NCBI RefSeq assembly: GCF_014699115.1
Contig: NZ_JACXAD010000014.1
Span: forward strand, 82,459 to 146,458
Reading direction: 5' to 3'
Source: Hymenobacter montanus
Lineage (GTDB): Bacteria > Bacteroidota > Bacteroidia > Cytophagales > Hymenobacteraceae
Length of the DNA: 64,000 nt
The position numbers were made by a program, and so were the translations under genes. A model generated the notes under the pieces. It made no database searches. It was not told the DNA's origin and saw nothing but the letters and a program-made list of their open reading frames with translations. Of the stretch, positions 9,099 through 17,894 are shown piece after piece; position 1 is the first letter of the stretch, and every line of letters starts with the position of its first letter.

Positions 9099-9593
9099 TT
9101 AGCCCGGCAGGTAGTGTACGGGCAGCGGGTCGGGGCATTGAGCCAGCAGCTCGGCCACGCTTCGCCGCAGCACCGGATGCTGCAGCTGCCCGCCGATTTC
9201 GGCCAGCGGGGCCAGGGCGAAGCGTCGCTCGGCCAGGCGCGGATGCGGCACGGTTAGGCCGGGCTGGGTGATGATGGCGTTCCCGTACAAGAGAATGTCC
9301 ACGTCGAGGGTGCGGCTGCCCCAGCGCTTGTGTCGCTCACGGCCGGCGTGGCGCTCGGCGGCCAGGCACTGGTCTAAGAGCTGGCTTGCCGATAGTCGGG
9401 TACGAACCGCCAGCGCCTGGTTGAGAAACGCGGGTTGATCTTCGCGGCCCCAGGCCGCCGTTTCGTACAGGGCCGAGGTTAGTAGTATTTCACCAGCGGT
9501 GGCTTCTAAATGGGCCCGGGCCGTCTGCAGCAGCGCGGCCCGGTCGCCGAGGTTGCTGCCGAGCAGCAGGTAGGCCGTTATCGCTGAGCTCAC
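9099..9593 (-). CDS. folK: 2-amino-4-hydroxy-6-hydroxymethyldihydropteridine pyrophosphokinase
   Basis: Pyrophosphorylates 6-hydroxymethyl-dihydropterin in folate synthesis. The 164-residue product carries the HPPK signatures LLLGSNLGDR near the N-terminus, RWGSRTLDVDILLYG with the metal-binding D-x-D in the middle, and VPHPRLAERRFALAPLAE near the end. The frame is open far upstream (to 9944), but that extension is arginine/alanine-rich shadow sequence of the upstream gene. The likely start is the GTG at 9593, which overlaps the upstream hydrolase stop codon as GTGA, so the two genes are probably translationally coupled. Confidence 0.93.
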   Translation of the reverse strand: MSSAITAYLLLGSNLGDRAALLQTARAHLEATAGEILLTSALYETAAWGREDQPAFLNQALAVRTRLSASQLLDQCLAAERHAGRERHKRWGSRTLDVDILLYGNAIITQPGLTVPHPRLAERRFALAPLAEIGGQLQHPVLRRSVAELLAQCPDPLPVHYLPG

Positions 9594-10450
9594 GCCTGGC
9601 GCTGGAAGAAATCGGCGGTGTGCTCGGCAATAAGCTGGGCGGGCTCGGGCAGGGTGGCGGCAGGCCAGGGGTGGGCGCCGCCAAACATGTGCGTGGCCCC
9701 CGGCACCACCAGCAGCTCGGCGTTGGGCCGGAGTTGGTGCAGAGTGTGGGCCGCGGACAGGGGCACGGTTTCGTCTTCGTCGCCGTGCACCAGCAGCAGG
9801 GGCTGGTGGAGCCGTCGCCGCACGTTGTGCGAAATGTCGAGCCGCGACCGGTTGGCCAGGTAGTCTTCCAGGATCTGGTAGTGCAGCGGTAATTGCTGGC
9901 CGGTGCGCGTGTTGGGCACATACAGCACGCCCGTGCGCCGCCACTCATCCAGTACCGACTGGGGCCAGCGTTGGTCGGCATCGGCAATGGCGGCCCATGT
10001 AGCCACGGCCCGCACCCGCGGGTCCTCGGCCGCTTTGAGCAGCACCAGGCCCCCGCCCCGGCTGTGGCCCACCAAGAACAGCCGGGTCAGGTCCAGCTCG
10101 GCGCTGGCAATGGGTAGGGCGCCGGGCGTGAAAAGAGCGTCGATTACCTGGCCGATATCGTCGAGCTCGATGCTGAAGTTGTTGCGGCCGAACGCTTCCA
10201 GATCTTCCAGATCGCCGGTGCCGCCCACTACCAGGCCATTGTGCGAGAGGTTAAGCTTCACGAAGACAAAGCCGCGCTCCGCGAAGAAATCGCCCAGCAG
10301 CGGGAAGTGGCCCCAGTCTTTGAACCCCTTGAACCCGTGCACGAACAAAACAACGGGCTTGGCCCGGCCATCGGCTAGGTAGGTGGCATCGGCTTCGAAG
10401 GCCCGGCCGTGGCGCGTGCCGGTTAGGAGAAAAGGGGCGTGGGTGAGCAT
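9590..10450 (-). CDS. Alpha/beta hydrolase
   Basis: A 286-residue alpha/beta-hydrolase. The oxyanion-hole stretch VVLFVHGFKGFKDWGHFP is at about 33-50, the nucleophile elbow GHSRGGG has Ser130, the acid is in VHGDEDETVP (about Asp226) and the histidine in GATHMFGG (about His254), so the triad is complete. It is predicted cytoplasmic; no signal peptide is visible. The substrate is unknown; the closest general description is a dienelactone-hydrolase/BAAT-like esterase or acyltransferase. It is first in a two-gene unit with folK (4-bp overlap) and divergent from the polyprenyl synthase gene, sharing a 104-bp intergenic region. Confidence 0.85.
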   Translation of the reverse strand: MLTHAPFLLTGTRHGRAFEADATYLADGRAKPVVLFVHGFKGFKDWGHFPLLGDFFAERGFVFVKLNLSHNGLVVGGTGDLEDLEAFGRNNFSIELDDIGQVIDALFTPGALPIASAELDLTRLFLVGHSRGGGLVLLKAAEDPRVRAVATWAAIADADQRWPQSVLDEWRRTGVLYVPNTRTGQQLPLHYQILEDYLANRSRLDISHNVRRRLHQPLLLVHGDEDETVPLSAAHTLHQLRPNAELLVVPGATHMFGGAHPWPAATLPEPAQLIAEHTADFFQRQA

Positions 10451-10554
10451 AAAGCGAAGGTAGGGGAGAACCGCAGACCACTGCTTACCGCCCCACCCCA
10501 GGTGGACCGTTATATCGTCTATATCGTCCGGCCTGCCGTATCATTGTCGCCGCA

Positions 10555-11565
10555 ATGCCCCATCATCCTACTACTCTCTCCCTCGACCAGATCCAGGCGC
10601 CTATCGCGGCCGAAATGGAAGAGTTTGAGCACAAGTTCCGTCAGTCGATGCGCACTAAGGTGCTGCTGCTCGATAAGATAATGGGCTACATCGTGAAGCG
10701 CAAAGGCAAGCAGATCCGGCCGATGTTTGTGTTTCTCACAGCCCGCGCCACCCGCCCCGAACCCACTACCCCCGCTCCACTCCCCGATGCGACTTTCCGC
10801 GGGGCGGCCCTTATTGAACTGCTGCATACCGCCACGCTCGTGCACGACGACGTAGTGGACGAAAGCAACTACCGCCGCGGTTTCTTCTCCATCAATGCGC
10901 TCTGGAAGAATAAAATTGCCGTACTCGTCGGCGACTACCTGTTGTCGCGCGGCCTGCTGTTGGCCCTGCAAAACGACGATTACGATTTACTGAAAATTGT
11001 GAGCAACGCGGTGCGTGAGTTAAGCGAAGGGGAGTTGTTGCAAATTGAAAAAGCGCGCAAGCTGGATATTACTGAAGACGTCTACTTTGATATAATCCGG
11101 CAGAAAACGGCTTCCCTGATTGCCTCCTGCACCGCCGTCGGCGCGGCCTCCGTCAGTGCCGATAAAGAGACGATTGAGCGAGCCCGTCTGTTCGGCGAGA
11201 AGGTCGGAATCGCTTTCCAAATCAAGGACGACTTATTCGACTACGGCGCCGCCGAAATAGGCAAGCCCGTGGGCATCGATATCAAGGAGAAGAAGATGAC
11301 GCTGCCCCTGATTTACGCCTTGCAGCAAGCCAACTGGCTCGAGAAGCGGCGCGTTATTTTCAACGTAAAAAACAACGAAGGCCACCGCGACCGGGTACAG
11401 CAGGTAATCGACTTCGTGAAGCAATCAGGGGGCCTGGATTACGCCATCACCACCATGCGGCAATATCGAGACGAGGCGCTGGCCATTCTCCACACTTTCC
11501 CCGAGTCGCCGAGCCGTACCTCATTGGAACAGCTAATCAATTACACGATAGAGCGGGAAAAATAG
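10555..11565 (+). CDS. Trans long-chain polyprenyl diphosphate synthase (octaprenyl/heptaprenyl type)
   Basis: Condenses isopentenyl diphosphate units onto an allylic primer to make the isoprenoid side chain of menaquinone. The 336-residue product has both aspartate-rich motifs: the first DDxxD in LVHDDVVDES (Asp98, Asp99, Asp102) and the second in FQIKDDLFDY (Asp225, Asp226, Asp229), plus the GKQIRPMFVF substrate block. The IspB/HepT-type length and the conserved YITTMRQY-like C-terminal region fit long-chain synthases; exact chain length cannot be read from the sequence. The TAG stop at 11563-11565 is directly followed by the left arm of an inverted repeat. Confidence 0.92.
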   Translation: MPHHPTTLSLDQIQAPIAAEMEEFEHKFRQSMRTKVLLLDKIMGYIVKRKGKQIRPMFVFLTARATRPEPTTPAPLPDATFRGAALIELLHTATLVHDDVVDESNYRRGFFSINALWKNKIAVLVGDYLLSRGLLLALQNDDYDLLKIVSNAVRELSEGELLQIEKARKLDITEDVYFDIIRQKTASLIASCTAVGAASVSADKETIERARLFGEKVGIAFQIKDDLFDYGAAEIGKPVGIDIKEKKMTLPLIYALQQANWLEKRRVIFNVKNNEGHRDRVQQVIDFVKQSGGLDYAITTMRQYRDEALAILHTFPESPSRTSLEQLINYTIEREK

Positions 11566-11724
11566 ACCACGGATTCGCTCGGATTATTCGGATTCCACGG
11601 ATTTCGTGGACGTCGCTCTCATCTGGCTAAATGAAGCCTGCACTAAAAAGGCTCCTCAATAGGGAGCCTTTTTGCTTTGTCCACAAAATCCGTGGAATCC
11701 GAATAATCCGAGCGAATCCGTGGT
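11566..11724. repeat. Stop-to-stop inverted repeat between convergent genes
   Basis: The left arm 11566-11604 is the perfect 39-bp reverse complement of 11686-11724. After one mismatch the pairing continues seven more bases inward. The arm contains the core ATTCGGATTCCACGGATT. It starts at the base after the upstream TAG and ends at the base before the downstream gene's TGA complement, so it fills the entire space between two convergent genes. A separate terminator hairpin sits in the loop (11645-11673). Nothing resembling a transposase is inside. Confidence 0.9.
11645..11673. terminator. Bidirectional intrinsic terminator
   Basis: AAAAAGGCTCC pairs with GGAGCCTTTTT around a 7-nt loop. The A run and T run make it usable from both directions. 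It serves the convergent polyprenyl synthase gene (+) and the CxxC protein gene (-). Confidence 0.85.
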
Positions 11725-12018
11725 TCAGGCCACCTGGTAGCTTACGGATTTGGCATCGCTCACCTTGAAGGTCACGCCGTCGAAGGTGCTGTCTACTTCG
11801 AGGGAGTGTTTCATCTCACAGCCGGGGCACTTCACTTCTTCGATTTCGCGGTTTCCGGTGTGTTCGGGCGAATCGGCTTGGTCGTTGGGAGCGGGCACGC
11901 CGAGCAGGTCGGTAAAGACTTCGGTGTGGCAGTGCTCGCACTCGAACTTGAGGCCCACGCTACGGCCTTGTAAGTCGGCGAGGGGCACGGGTGTGCTGGG
12001 GTTTTGCTGAATCCACAT
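11725..12018 (-). CDS. Small hypothetical protein with two CxxC motifs
   Basis: A 97-residue protein starting MWIQQNPSTPVPLADLQG. Four cysteines occur as FECEHCHTEVF (near residue 30) and VKCPGCEMKH (near residue 65), a spacing that could bind one zinc as a split zinc ribbon. The sequence between them is acidic and the rest is soluble. I do not recognise the family. The upstream strand is divergent from the P450 gene, with about 136 bp between starts. Confidence 0.7.
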   Translation of the reverse strand: MWIQQNPSTPVPLADLQGRSVGLKFECEHCHTEVFTDLLGVPAPNDQADSPEHTGNREIEEVKCPGCEMKHSLEVDSTFDGVTFKVSDAKSVSYQVA

Positions 12019-12154
12019 GGGAGAAAGGGTTTGGGAGTAAAGAGGAGATAGGTGGGCGCCGCCCGGTTGGGTTTACGCGAGTGGTTTGAAAAAAGATGAA
12101 TCCACCGCGGGCCGGGTTACTTTTGGGCGCCGCATCTGGTTGCGGTCCCGGCTT

Positions 12155-13561
12155 ATGAATGAGGTAGAAGCTTCGGAGAAATTGTCACCGGCTTCGCTGC
12201 CGCGAGTGTCGCGCTGGCACTCTTTGCTGCGCTCGGTGGCGCTGGCCAGGGACCCGTTACCAGTGATAGACGAAATCCTGGCCCGGCACGGCGACACGGT
12301 GGAGCTGTTCGTCGGCGGGGTGGAAAAGAGCATCCTGACCCGCGACCCTGGCCTGATGCAGCACATCTTACAGAAAAACCACCGCAACTACGTCAAGTCG
12401 AAGTATACGCAAGGATTTTCGCGCTACGTCGGCCACGGCCTGCTCACCAATGAAGGGCCCGACTGGCTGCGCCAGCGTCGGCTCATTCAACCCGGGTTTC
12501 ACCGGCCGCGAGTGGCGGGGCTTACCGGCCTAATGCAAGAGATAACGGCCGAAACCCTGGCTCCGCTGGTGGCCCAGGCCGGACGGGCGGGGGGCACCGT
12601 AACCGTGGAGGTGCACGAGCTGATGACCCGGCTCACCTTCCGCATCATTGCCCGCTCGGTGTTCAGCACCAACTTCCCCGAAGCCGAGCTCGACCGCCTG
12701 GCGGGGCTGCTGACGGAAATTCAGGCGTTTTTCGTGCGCTCCATCCGGCAGCCCTACCTGCAGCCGTGGCTTAAGCTGCGGGGCCAGTTTCGCTACCACG
12801 ATGCGCTGGCGTCGGAGCTGCGCGCATTGCTCGGGCGCTACATCGCGCAGCGCCAGCAGGCCAATGCCGGGCCCAACGCCATCCCGCCCGACGACCTGCT
12901 GCAAATGCTGCTCGACGTGCGCTACGAGGACACCGGCGAGCCCATGACCCCAACCCAAGTGCTCGATGAGGCGCTCATCCTGCTGGTGGCGGGCCACGAA
13001 ACCAGTGCCAACGCCCTCACCTGGCTGATCTACCTGCTGGCCCACCATCCTGAAGAGGCTCGCGCCATCCAAGCCGAAGCGGACGCTACCCTCGCCGGTC
13101 GGCCGCCTACCTTCGACGACCTCCCTCACTTGGGCCGGGCCCTGTACGCCGTGCAGGAGGCCATGCGCCGGTACCCGCCCGCCTGGATGATTGACCGCCT
13201 GGCCTTGGCCGATGATACCTACAACGGCTTGCTCATCCCCAAGGGCACGTTGTTTTCGCTCTACGTGCACGGGCTGCACCACAATGAGAAGTACTGGCTC
13301 GCACCCGAGGAGTTCCGGCCCGCTCGGTTCGCTCCCGGCCAGGGCCCGCCCCGGCCGCCCTTTGCCTACGTGCCCTTTGGCGGCGGGCCCCGCCTGTGCA
13401 TCGGCATGCAGTTCGCCCTGACCGAAATGCAGCTTGTTGCGCTGGAGCTGCTGCGGCAGTTCGAGGTGGAGTGGGTGGCCGGCCAGGCACCGGTAACAGC
13501 GAAGCCCCTGATTACGCTGCGGCCGAAAAACGATTTTCAGGTCCGGCTGCGGCGGCGCTAG
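12155..13561 (+). CDS. Cytochrome P450
   Basis: Haem-thiolate monooxygenase, probably soluble, 468 residues from the ATG at 12155. Oxygen-activating I-helix AGHETSANALTW, K-helix ExxR in EAMRRYPPAW, and the haem-binding loop VPFGGGPRLCIGMQFAL with cysteine ligand Cys415 are all present, so the enzyme should be functional. The N-terminus has no membrane anchor. The frame extends back to a TTG at 12086, adding 23 residues; the ATG (MNEVEASEKLSP) is preferred. No ferredoxin or ferredoxin reductase gene is adjacent, so the redox partner and substrate are unknown. The LLTNEGPDWLRQRRLIQPGFH region resembles CYP102/CYP4-like bacterial enzymes. Confidence 0.93.
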   Translation: MNEVEASEKLSPASLPRVSRWHSLLRSVALARDPLPVIDEILARHGDTVELFVGGVEKSILTRDPGLMQHILQKNHRNYVKSKYTQGFSRYVGHGLLTNEGPDWLRQRRLIQPGFHRPRVAGLTGLMQEITAETLAPLVAQAGRAGGTVTVEVHELMTRLTFRIIARSVFSTNFPEAELDRLAGLLTEIQAFFVRSIRQPYLQPWLKLRGQFRYHDALASELRALLGRYIAQRQQANAGPNAIPPDDLLQMLLDVRYEDTGEPMTPTQVLDEALILLVAGHETSANALTWLIYLLAHHPEEARAIQAEADATLAGRPPTFDDLPHLGRALYAVQEAMRRYPPAWMIDRLALADDTYNGLLIPKGTLFSLYVHGLHHNEKYWLAPEEFRPARFAPGQGPPRPPFAYVPFGGGPRLCIGMQFALTEMQLVALELLRQFEVEWVAGQAPVTAKPLITLRPKNDFQVRLRRR

Positions 13562-13854
13562 AGGCGGGAAAAGGTAGATTGGCAAGTACCCGTTGGCGCG
13601 GGTCGGTGGCGTGCTGCCAACGGGCGCTAGGTCTCCTGGCCCAGGTACTGAACGGATGTGCCTCGTACAACGCCCGTGTCAGAAACGCGAACCCAGTCGG
13701 TCGCACGTCGCCGAGGTCCGCCAGCGCTCCAATTATGCGGCGTACGACGTTCCGACCACTTTGCTGCGGTTGCTGATGACTACGTCAAACGATTAACTAT
13801 CAGTGCTTAGCTGTCAAATACGTGGTGATCATTCTGCACTCATTCGCTGCTGGA

Positions 13855-14349
13855 TCAGACCTCTGATAAAATGCTTTCGCTACCATCTTCATGGCATTGA
13901 ATAAGTAATTGATGCGGGCATTTAGGAAGATTTTCTTCTAACAGAAAGCTAACCTGTTGTACAGTTAGTGGTATGTTATTGATAACAGTCTCAACCAAAA
14001 TCTCATGGCTGGGTTTTTCAACTCCCAAATATTGAGTTGAAATAAGTCTATTACTTCCTCCATTCCAAAAGGTCTCTGATCGAATAAGCGTGATATTTTT
14101 GGATGGGCCTACTATTAGTAGCTTGGTGTGTTCAATCTCAGAAAGCTTGCAGCCGATATATTCTACCGCATGAAAGTATTTGGGAACAGAATCAAAGTCA
14201 TATTCCACATTTAAGCGCTCTGAGTTCAGATTTATGTCCTCATCAGTTATGATTTTTTCAAAATATTCATCCGGTGTCAGCTTGATTTTTGCCCAATTTC
14301 GCGTGTTGAGCATTTTATATTCGATTTCTACTAAGAGTATCTCTTTCAT
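13855..14349 (-). CDS. Hypothetical protein, AT-rich island gene 6
   Basis: A 164-residue soluble protein from the ATG at 14349 (MKEILLVEIEYKMLNTRNW). Family not recognised. It is acidic, with alternating hydrophobic beta-like stretches (KLLIVGPSKNITLI) and a C-terminal QLLIQCHEDGSESIL. Base composition is clearly more AT-rich than the P450 gene next to it. Size, composition and context (a row of lone minus-strand genes) resemble immunity proteins of polymorphic toxin systems, but that is inference. The 293 bp between it and the P450 gene hold no gene I can support. Confidence 0.65.
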   Translation of the reverse strand: MKEILLVEIEYKMLNTRNWAKIKLTPDEYFEKIITDEDINLNSERLNVEYDFDSVPKYFHAVEYIGCKLSEIEHTKLLIVGPSKNITLIRSETFWNGGSNRLISTQYLGVEKPSHEILVETVINNIPLTVQQVSFLLEENLPKCPHQLLIQCHEDGSESILSEV

Positions 14350-14599
14350 TTTGTGATGTGAAAATGATTTTTAATCATATTTTTCTGCAATGCATAATTA
14401 TTTGATAATATGCCTCACGGTCGCTCTGCTTGATTAGACAAGCTGCTGCGCGAACGGGTAGAAACATTGAGTACTGTGCTGAGTGCTATCATCATAGTAT
14501 GATGCCTTTATTTGCTTAAAATGCTGACCAAAAGAGTTTCCTATATTTTAACCGCATAGTAACAATAATTAACAGGGTTTATTTATGCTTCTCAAAAAT

Positions 14600-15352
14600 C
14601 TATAACCCCTTATTTATTGCTTCAAGCGCTAAGATTCCTTCTGATACGCTTCTTTGAAGATCTTTATCATTATAAATCCATCCACTGGTTAGAATTTCTC
14701 TTAGTTCAGGTAAACTACCCGTCTGTTTCCAATGCACTAAGGCAGCAATGCAGTATTCAAGATTAGTAGGGTTTTCTTCCTGGCTAAGCCACTCAGCAAT
14801 AACAGGGGCCGCTTCAGAAATATCAAATTTGCGTAAGAAATTAATAGCAGCTCCTCTTACACGGTAGACAGAATCTTTCACGTAAGGAATTATAATTGAC
14901 GCCACTTCTTTTGTGCCTACTGAGCAAAGCGCTTCTATTGCTTTATAACGTACTAACCCCTCATCCTCTCCAACCGAATTATCCGTTTTAATGGCATGAA
15001 TCAGTGCGGGAATTGCTCGTGAACTTTTAAACGTTTCTATCAGGTCAATATAAGCCTCCTTATCCCTGATGTTTCGACTTAAAAGGGCTGCTATATTGAG
15101 TTCTAAAGCACCAGGCTGGTGGCGTTGAGCCAGGGATTTCAGAATCAATTGAAACTTGTACTTCATATCTTCGGATTCATTAGAGCGCTCTAATAAGTCC
15201 TGACCAAATTGCAGTAGCGTTTCGGAACATTCCTCTGCGAGTTGAGATAACATAGTCGAACATTTATTCACTAGCTCATTCATTTGAGCGGGGCTTTCAT
15301 AATCGACATCAAGCATACCTAGGATTCCAGCAATTACCTTTTCACAGTTCAT
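14600..15352 (-). CDS. HEAT-like repeat protein, AT-rich island gene 5
   Basis: A 250-residue helical protein, start taken at the ATG 15352 (MNCEKVIAGILGMLDVDYES); an upstream ATG at 15397 would overlap the preceding frameshifted gene. From about residue 85 it shows repeated helix pairs typical of HEAT/PBS-lyase-like repeats: SRAIPALIHAIKTDN, LVRYKAIEALCSVGTKE, VYRVRGAAINFLRKFD, APVIAEWLSQEENP. Such proteins act as binding scaffolds, and in bacteria several occur as immunity proteins; no enzymatic residue pattern is seen. It follows the frameshifted gene by 23 bp on the same strand. Confidence 0.75.
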   Translation of the reverse strand: MNCEKVIAGILGMLDVDYESPAQMNELVNKCSTMLSQLAEECSETLLQFGQDLLERSNESEDMKYKFQLILKSLAQRHQPGALELNIAALLSRNIRDKEAYIDLIETFKSSRAIPALIHAIKTDNSVGEDEGLVRYKAIEALCSVGTKEVASIIIPYVKDSVYRVRGAAINFLRKFDISEAAPVIAEWLSQEENPTNLEYCIAALVHWKQTGSLPELREILTSGWIYNDKDLQRSVSEGILALEAINKGL

Positions 15353-15375
15353 ATTTTCTGCCTTGTCTGATAAGA

Positions 15376-15736
15376 TTAAACCTGGTGGGTACGCCATTCA
15401 CTCCAAGGTATATCTACGAGCCTTACACCCGGACCGGGCAGGAGCGGGTTGGCATCCGGCCAGATCGTCTCCCAAGCGTACCGAATAATCTCCCGCACTT
15501 CTTCCTCATACGGAAAGTTTGCTTGCGAAAGGATTACGGTATCAATTGTTGGGTTTTTCAGGATGTGTTCAAAGGCTAGCTTCAGCGCATCGAGATCGCC
15601 AAATGACCTGCTGCTTCATGGCCTCCACGTATTCATAGTATCCTGCAACATCATCGGGCACATCGTCGTGTTCACCAAAGTATGCCAATGTTACGATACG
15701 CAGGTGGAAACCAATCATCTGTTTGCTAATATCCAT
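15376..15736 (-). pseudogene. Frameshifted hypothetical gene, AT-rich island gene 4
   Basis: From the ATG at 15736 the frame reads MDISKQMIGFHLRIVTLAYF, then EHDDVPDDVAGYYEYVEAM, and stops 12 codons after the break. A second frame takes over around 15607-15611 (RSFGDLDALKLAFEHILK, then NPTIDTVILSQANF, ending DIPWSEWRTHQV) and stops at 15376-15378. The span is 361 bp, which is 120 codons plus one base, consistent with a single inserted base. The joined product would be a roughly 119-residue acidic soluble protein of unknown family. It could be a real inactivation or a sequencing error. No other gene explains this stretch. Confidence 0.7.
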
Positions 15737-15914
15737 AGCTAATCCTCAAGTTCAATAGCTGTTTAATCTGGAGATTTTTACAAGCACGTCAGCTTATCTT
15801 AACTTAACTAGCAGTGCAGCCCTGGTTTAAGATGAAATAATGCCTTGGGTACGATGCGCTGGTAGAGTTGTGAGCTTACGTAGAAGGTGAAGCGGGATTC
15901 AATTACTTTATGGT

Positions 15915-16508
15915 CTAAATTATTGTTTCCTGAATCTCTTTCTGAAAATAGGGATCTATTTCCTGCCTGTAAATAATAGCGAAATCATCTGAGCAATTGT
16001 GTAGCCCATGTGATAAAATGAACTCAAAGCCGCCTTCTAACTCGAAAACGAGCCCGACTTCGCAAGGACGGCTAGCCACTCTGACACTTTTGGGACTACG
16101 CTTAATTAGTTTGACTCTGACTACCTGCTTCCCTATCAATTGCCCTATTAAATTTTCACTATAAGTTGGGTCGTAGCTATCTATCGGAAAAAGTGTGCTG
16201 TCTTCGGAAATCAGTCCTTCATCACCATGCTCACCAGATTCTGTTTCTTCGACCCATACAATAATAGATACCAGTTCCGGAAGACTGGCAAACCCTATAG
16301 TTAGACCTGATTCCAGCGTCATGAGTAATGGGCCATTTATTAGACGGAAAAGTGAAGAATGAGGGATTCCGTGAACTCGTATAGCTTTTTCCGGAGACCA
16401 TGTGCTGTACCGCACCAATCTCGATATTTTATGACTTTTAATTTGGTTAATAAGGTGAAGCTTCTGGGAAGGAACATCTTCCTCAAAATATTTGTCAGAT
16501 TCCTTCAT
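15915..16508 (-). CDS. Hypothetical protein, AT-rich island gene 3
   Basis: A 197-residue protein from the ATG at 16508 (MKESDKYFEEDVPSQKLHL), mostly beta-rich by pattern: hydrophobic strands TLESGLTIGFASLPEL, VSIIVWVEE, QVVRVKLIKR, VGLVFELEGGFEFILSHG. It ends with an acidic DDFAIIYRQEIDPYFQ. The family is not recognised; the plan (regular strands, late aromatic/glycine GGFEFILSHGLHN) resembles small immunity-like proteins. It is AT-rich compared with flanking core genes. A TACCTTTG box lies about 100 bp upstream. Confidence 0.7.
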   Translation of the reverse strand: MKESDKYFEEDVPSQKLHLINQIKSHKISRLVRYSTWSPEKAIRVHGIPHSSLFRLINGPLLMTLESGLTIGFASLPELVSIIVWVEETESGEHGDEGLISEDSTLFPIDSYDPTYSENLIGQLIGKQVVRVKLIKRSPKSVRVASRPCEVGLVFELEGGFEFILSHGLHNCSDDFAIIYRQEIDPYFQKEIQETII

Positions 16509-16609
16509 GTATTTATCCTTAACGTCACTATACGAGCGGTTAGATTTTGGAAACGGCCTTCTAAAAGTTGATGATGTTTAGCATGAGCAATCGTATCGTC
16601 AAAAATTTA

Positions 16610-16617
16610 CAAAGGTA
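16610..16617 (-). promoter_or_regulatory. Possible -7 box upstream of the 16508 gene
   Basis: The minus strand reads TACCTTTG, an exact TAnnTTTG match, about 95-100 nt before the start codon at 16508. No TTTG/TTG was found at the expected 19-21 nt upstream, so only half of the promoter is supported. Confidence 0.4.
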
Positions 16618-16655
16618 GATCTTATAAAATTTATCAGATGATGCGGAGACAACCT

Positions 16656-17894
16656 TTAGTCGAAATCATCGCTTTGACGATAGGTGCACGAAACGGCACA
16701 ATCGTCACACCAAAATCCATAAAGGATTCCATCGAATCCTAATCTGCCAAAGGGAGTCATTCCACTATCAATGCTGACTAAAAACCTCATTCCTTTACCA
16801 CAGACGGCGCAGCGGGGAAAACGCTCGAACCGCATAAGAGAAGGATAGCCGCCCACTTGATGATTTGAGTACCCAGGAACTGCTGAACCTCCACGACCAT
16901 ATTTTAAGGGATACGCTTCCAGTTTCAGCGCCAGTTCTCCAGGAATGAGGCCCGTTCCCACTTCTCCATCAGTCATTGGAGTTGCTATTCCTTGGAGACC
17001 GTCTTCCGTAAACCGCACATAAAGGCAGTCTGGTGAGTAATCGCTTTCATACCAGAAAAAGCTGGGATTATATGCACTTTCGATCTCTAAATCTACTTGT
17101 GACACATCTAACGTGAGAATGCGATTAGCTGGTGTATTTGTCACCAGGCATTTGGGTACCGGATGAGGAAAACTTCCTCCCATATGATGAGGACTTTCAC
17201 CGCGCGATACAACATAGCCACGATAACTTTGAAAATAGACAGAAGCCAATCGTGTATTTGGAAATACCCCTGAACTTTCTATATACGCATAAAGCTGTGC
17301 TAGGTCTTCCTCTGGAACCCTCGGGGCTAGAGTAAGGAGCGCATCTAAGGCTTTATCGGTCCGGAGCCCTGCCAGTTGTTTTAGATACTCCGGGCTTTTA
17401 TTTTTCAGATATTCATTAACTAAATCATCTACCCAGCTATCTGGTCCTCCTGGTAAAATTAATTCTTTGATGTACTTATGTTCTATTCGCGGTGCGTGCG
17501 TATGCAGTTTTTCTGGAAAAAAGCTGGCGGCTTCAAAAATCACATTGTATAAATCACTTGATGAAGAATCCTTGAAATAATCGTCAATTAATCGTTCTAT
17601 AACATCATCTGGTAACTGTTTAACCAGATTAGTAATGGCAGACATAAGATATGGTTTGCTATCAAGAATATTCTCAACTACTTTCCTTTTCTCCTTTTGC
17701 AGATTTGGTAATAAAGCTAGGTAGTTTGCTGGATAGCTAGCCGCATTAGCATCATCCGTGTTCATGATAAACTCAATGCTTTCTGCAATTCCTTTATCTG
17801 GGTAAGAATGAAGCTCCCCGGTTATCTTTTCAACTTTTTCGTCAACTGTGAGTGAGGAATTTGCGAGAATTTGCGTGATTGTAGTAGAAAGCAT
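16656..17894 (-). CDS. Hypothetical protein with DUF1963-like C-terminal region, AT-rich island gene 2
   Basis: A 412-residue soluble protein from the ATG at 17894. The first 200 or so residues are helical and repetitive (DEKVEKITGELHSYPDKGI, LVKQLPDDVIERLIDDYF, KQLAGLRTDKALDALLTLA). The second half has the HQVGGYPSLMRFERFP segment typical of YwqG/DUF1963 proteins. It then carries a CAVCGKGM and CDDC cysteine pair that could bind zinc, and a final GILYGFWCDDCAVSCTYRQ. DUF1963-like proteins are frequent in immunity cassettes, though their biochemical role is not established. It stands alone on the minus strand with 147 bp downstream and 472 bp upstream to its neighbours. Confidence 0.75.
   Translation of the reverse strand: MLSTTITQILANSSLTVDEKVEKITGELHSYPDKGIAESIEFIMNTDDANAASYPANYLALLPNLQKEKRKVVENILDSKPYLMSAITNLVKQLPDDVIERLIDDYFKDSSSSDLYNVIFEAASFFPEKLHTHAPRIEHKYIKELILPGGPDSWVDDLVNEYLKNKSPEYLKQLAGLRTDKALDALLTLAPRVPEEDLAQLYAYIESSGVFPNTRLASVYFQSYRGYVVSRGESPHHMGGSFPHPVPKCLVTNTPANRILTLDVSQVDLEIESAYNPSFFWYESDYSPDCLYVRFTEDGLQGIATPMTDGEVGTGLIPGELALKLEAYPLKYGRGGSAVPGYSNHQVGGYPSLMRFERFPRCAVCGKGMRFLVSIDSGMTPFGRLGFDGILYGFWCDDCAVSCTYRQSDDFD

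Noticed and set aside
9594..9944. N-terminal extension of folK
   Set aside because: Arginine/alanine-rich sequence read out of frame through the hydrolase gene; the HPPK fold begins at the GTG at 9593.
15385..15742. Plus-strand frames in the frameshifted island gene
   Set aside because: The minus strand gives a coherent two-frame protein with a natural start and stop, and follows the gene order of the island.
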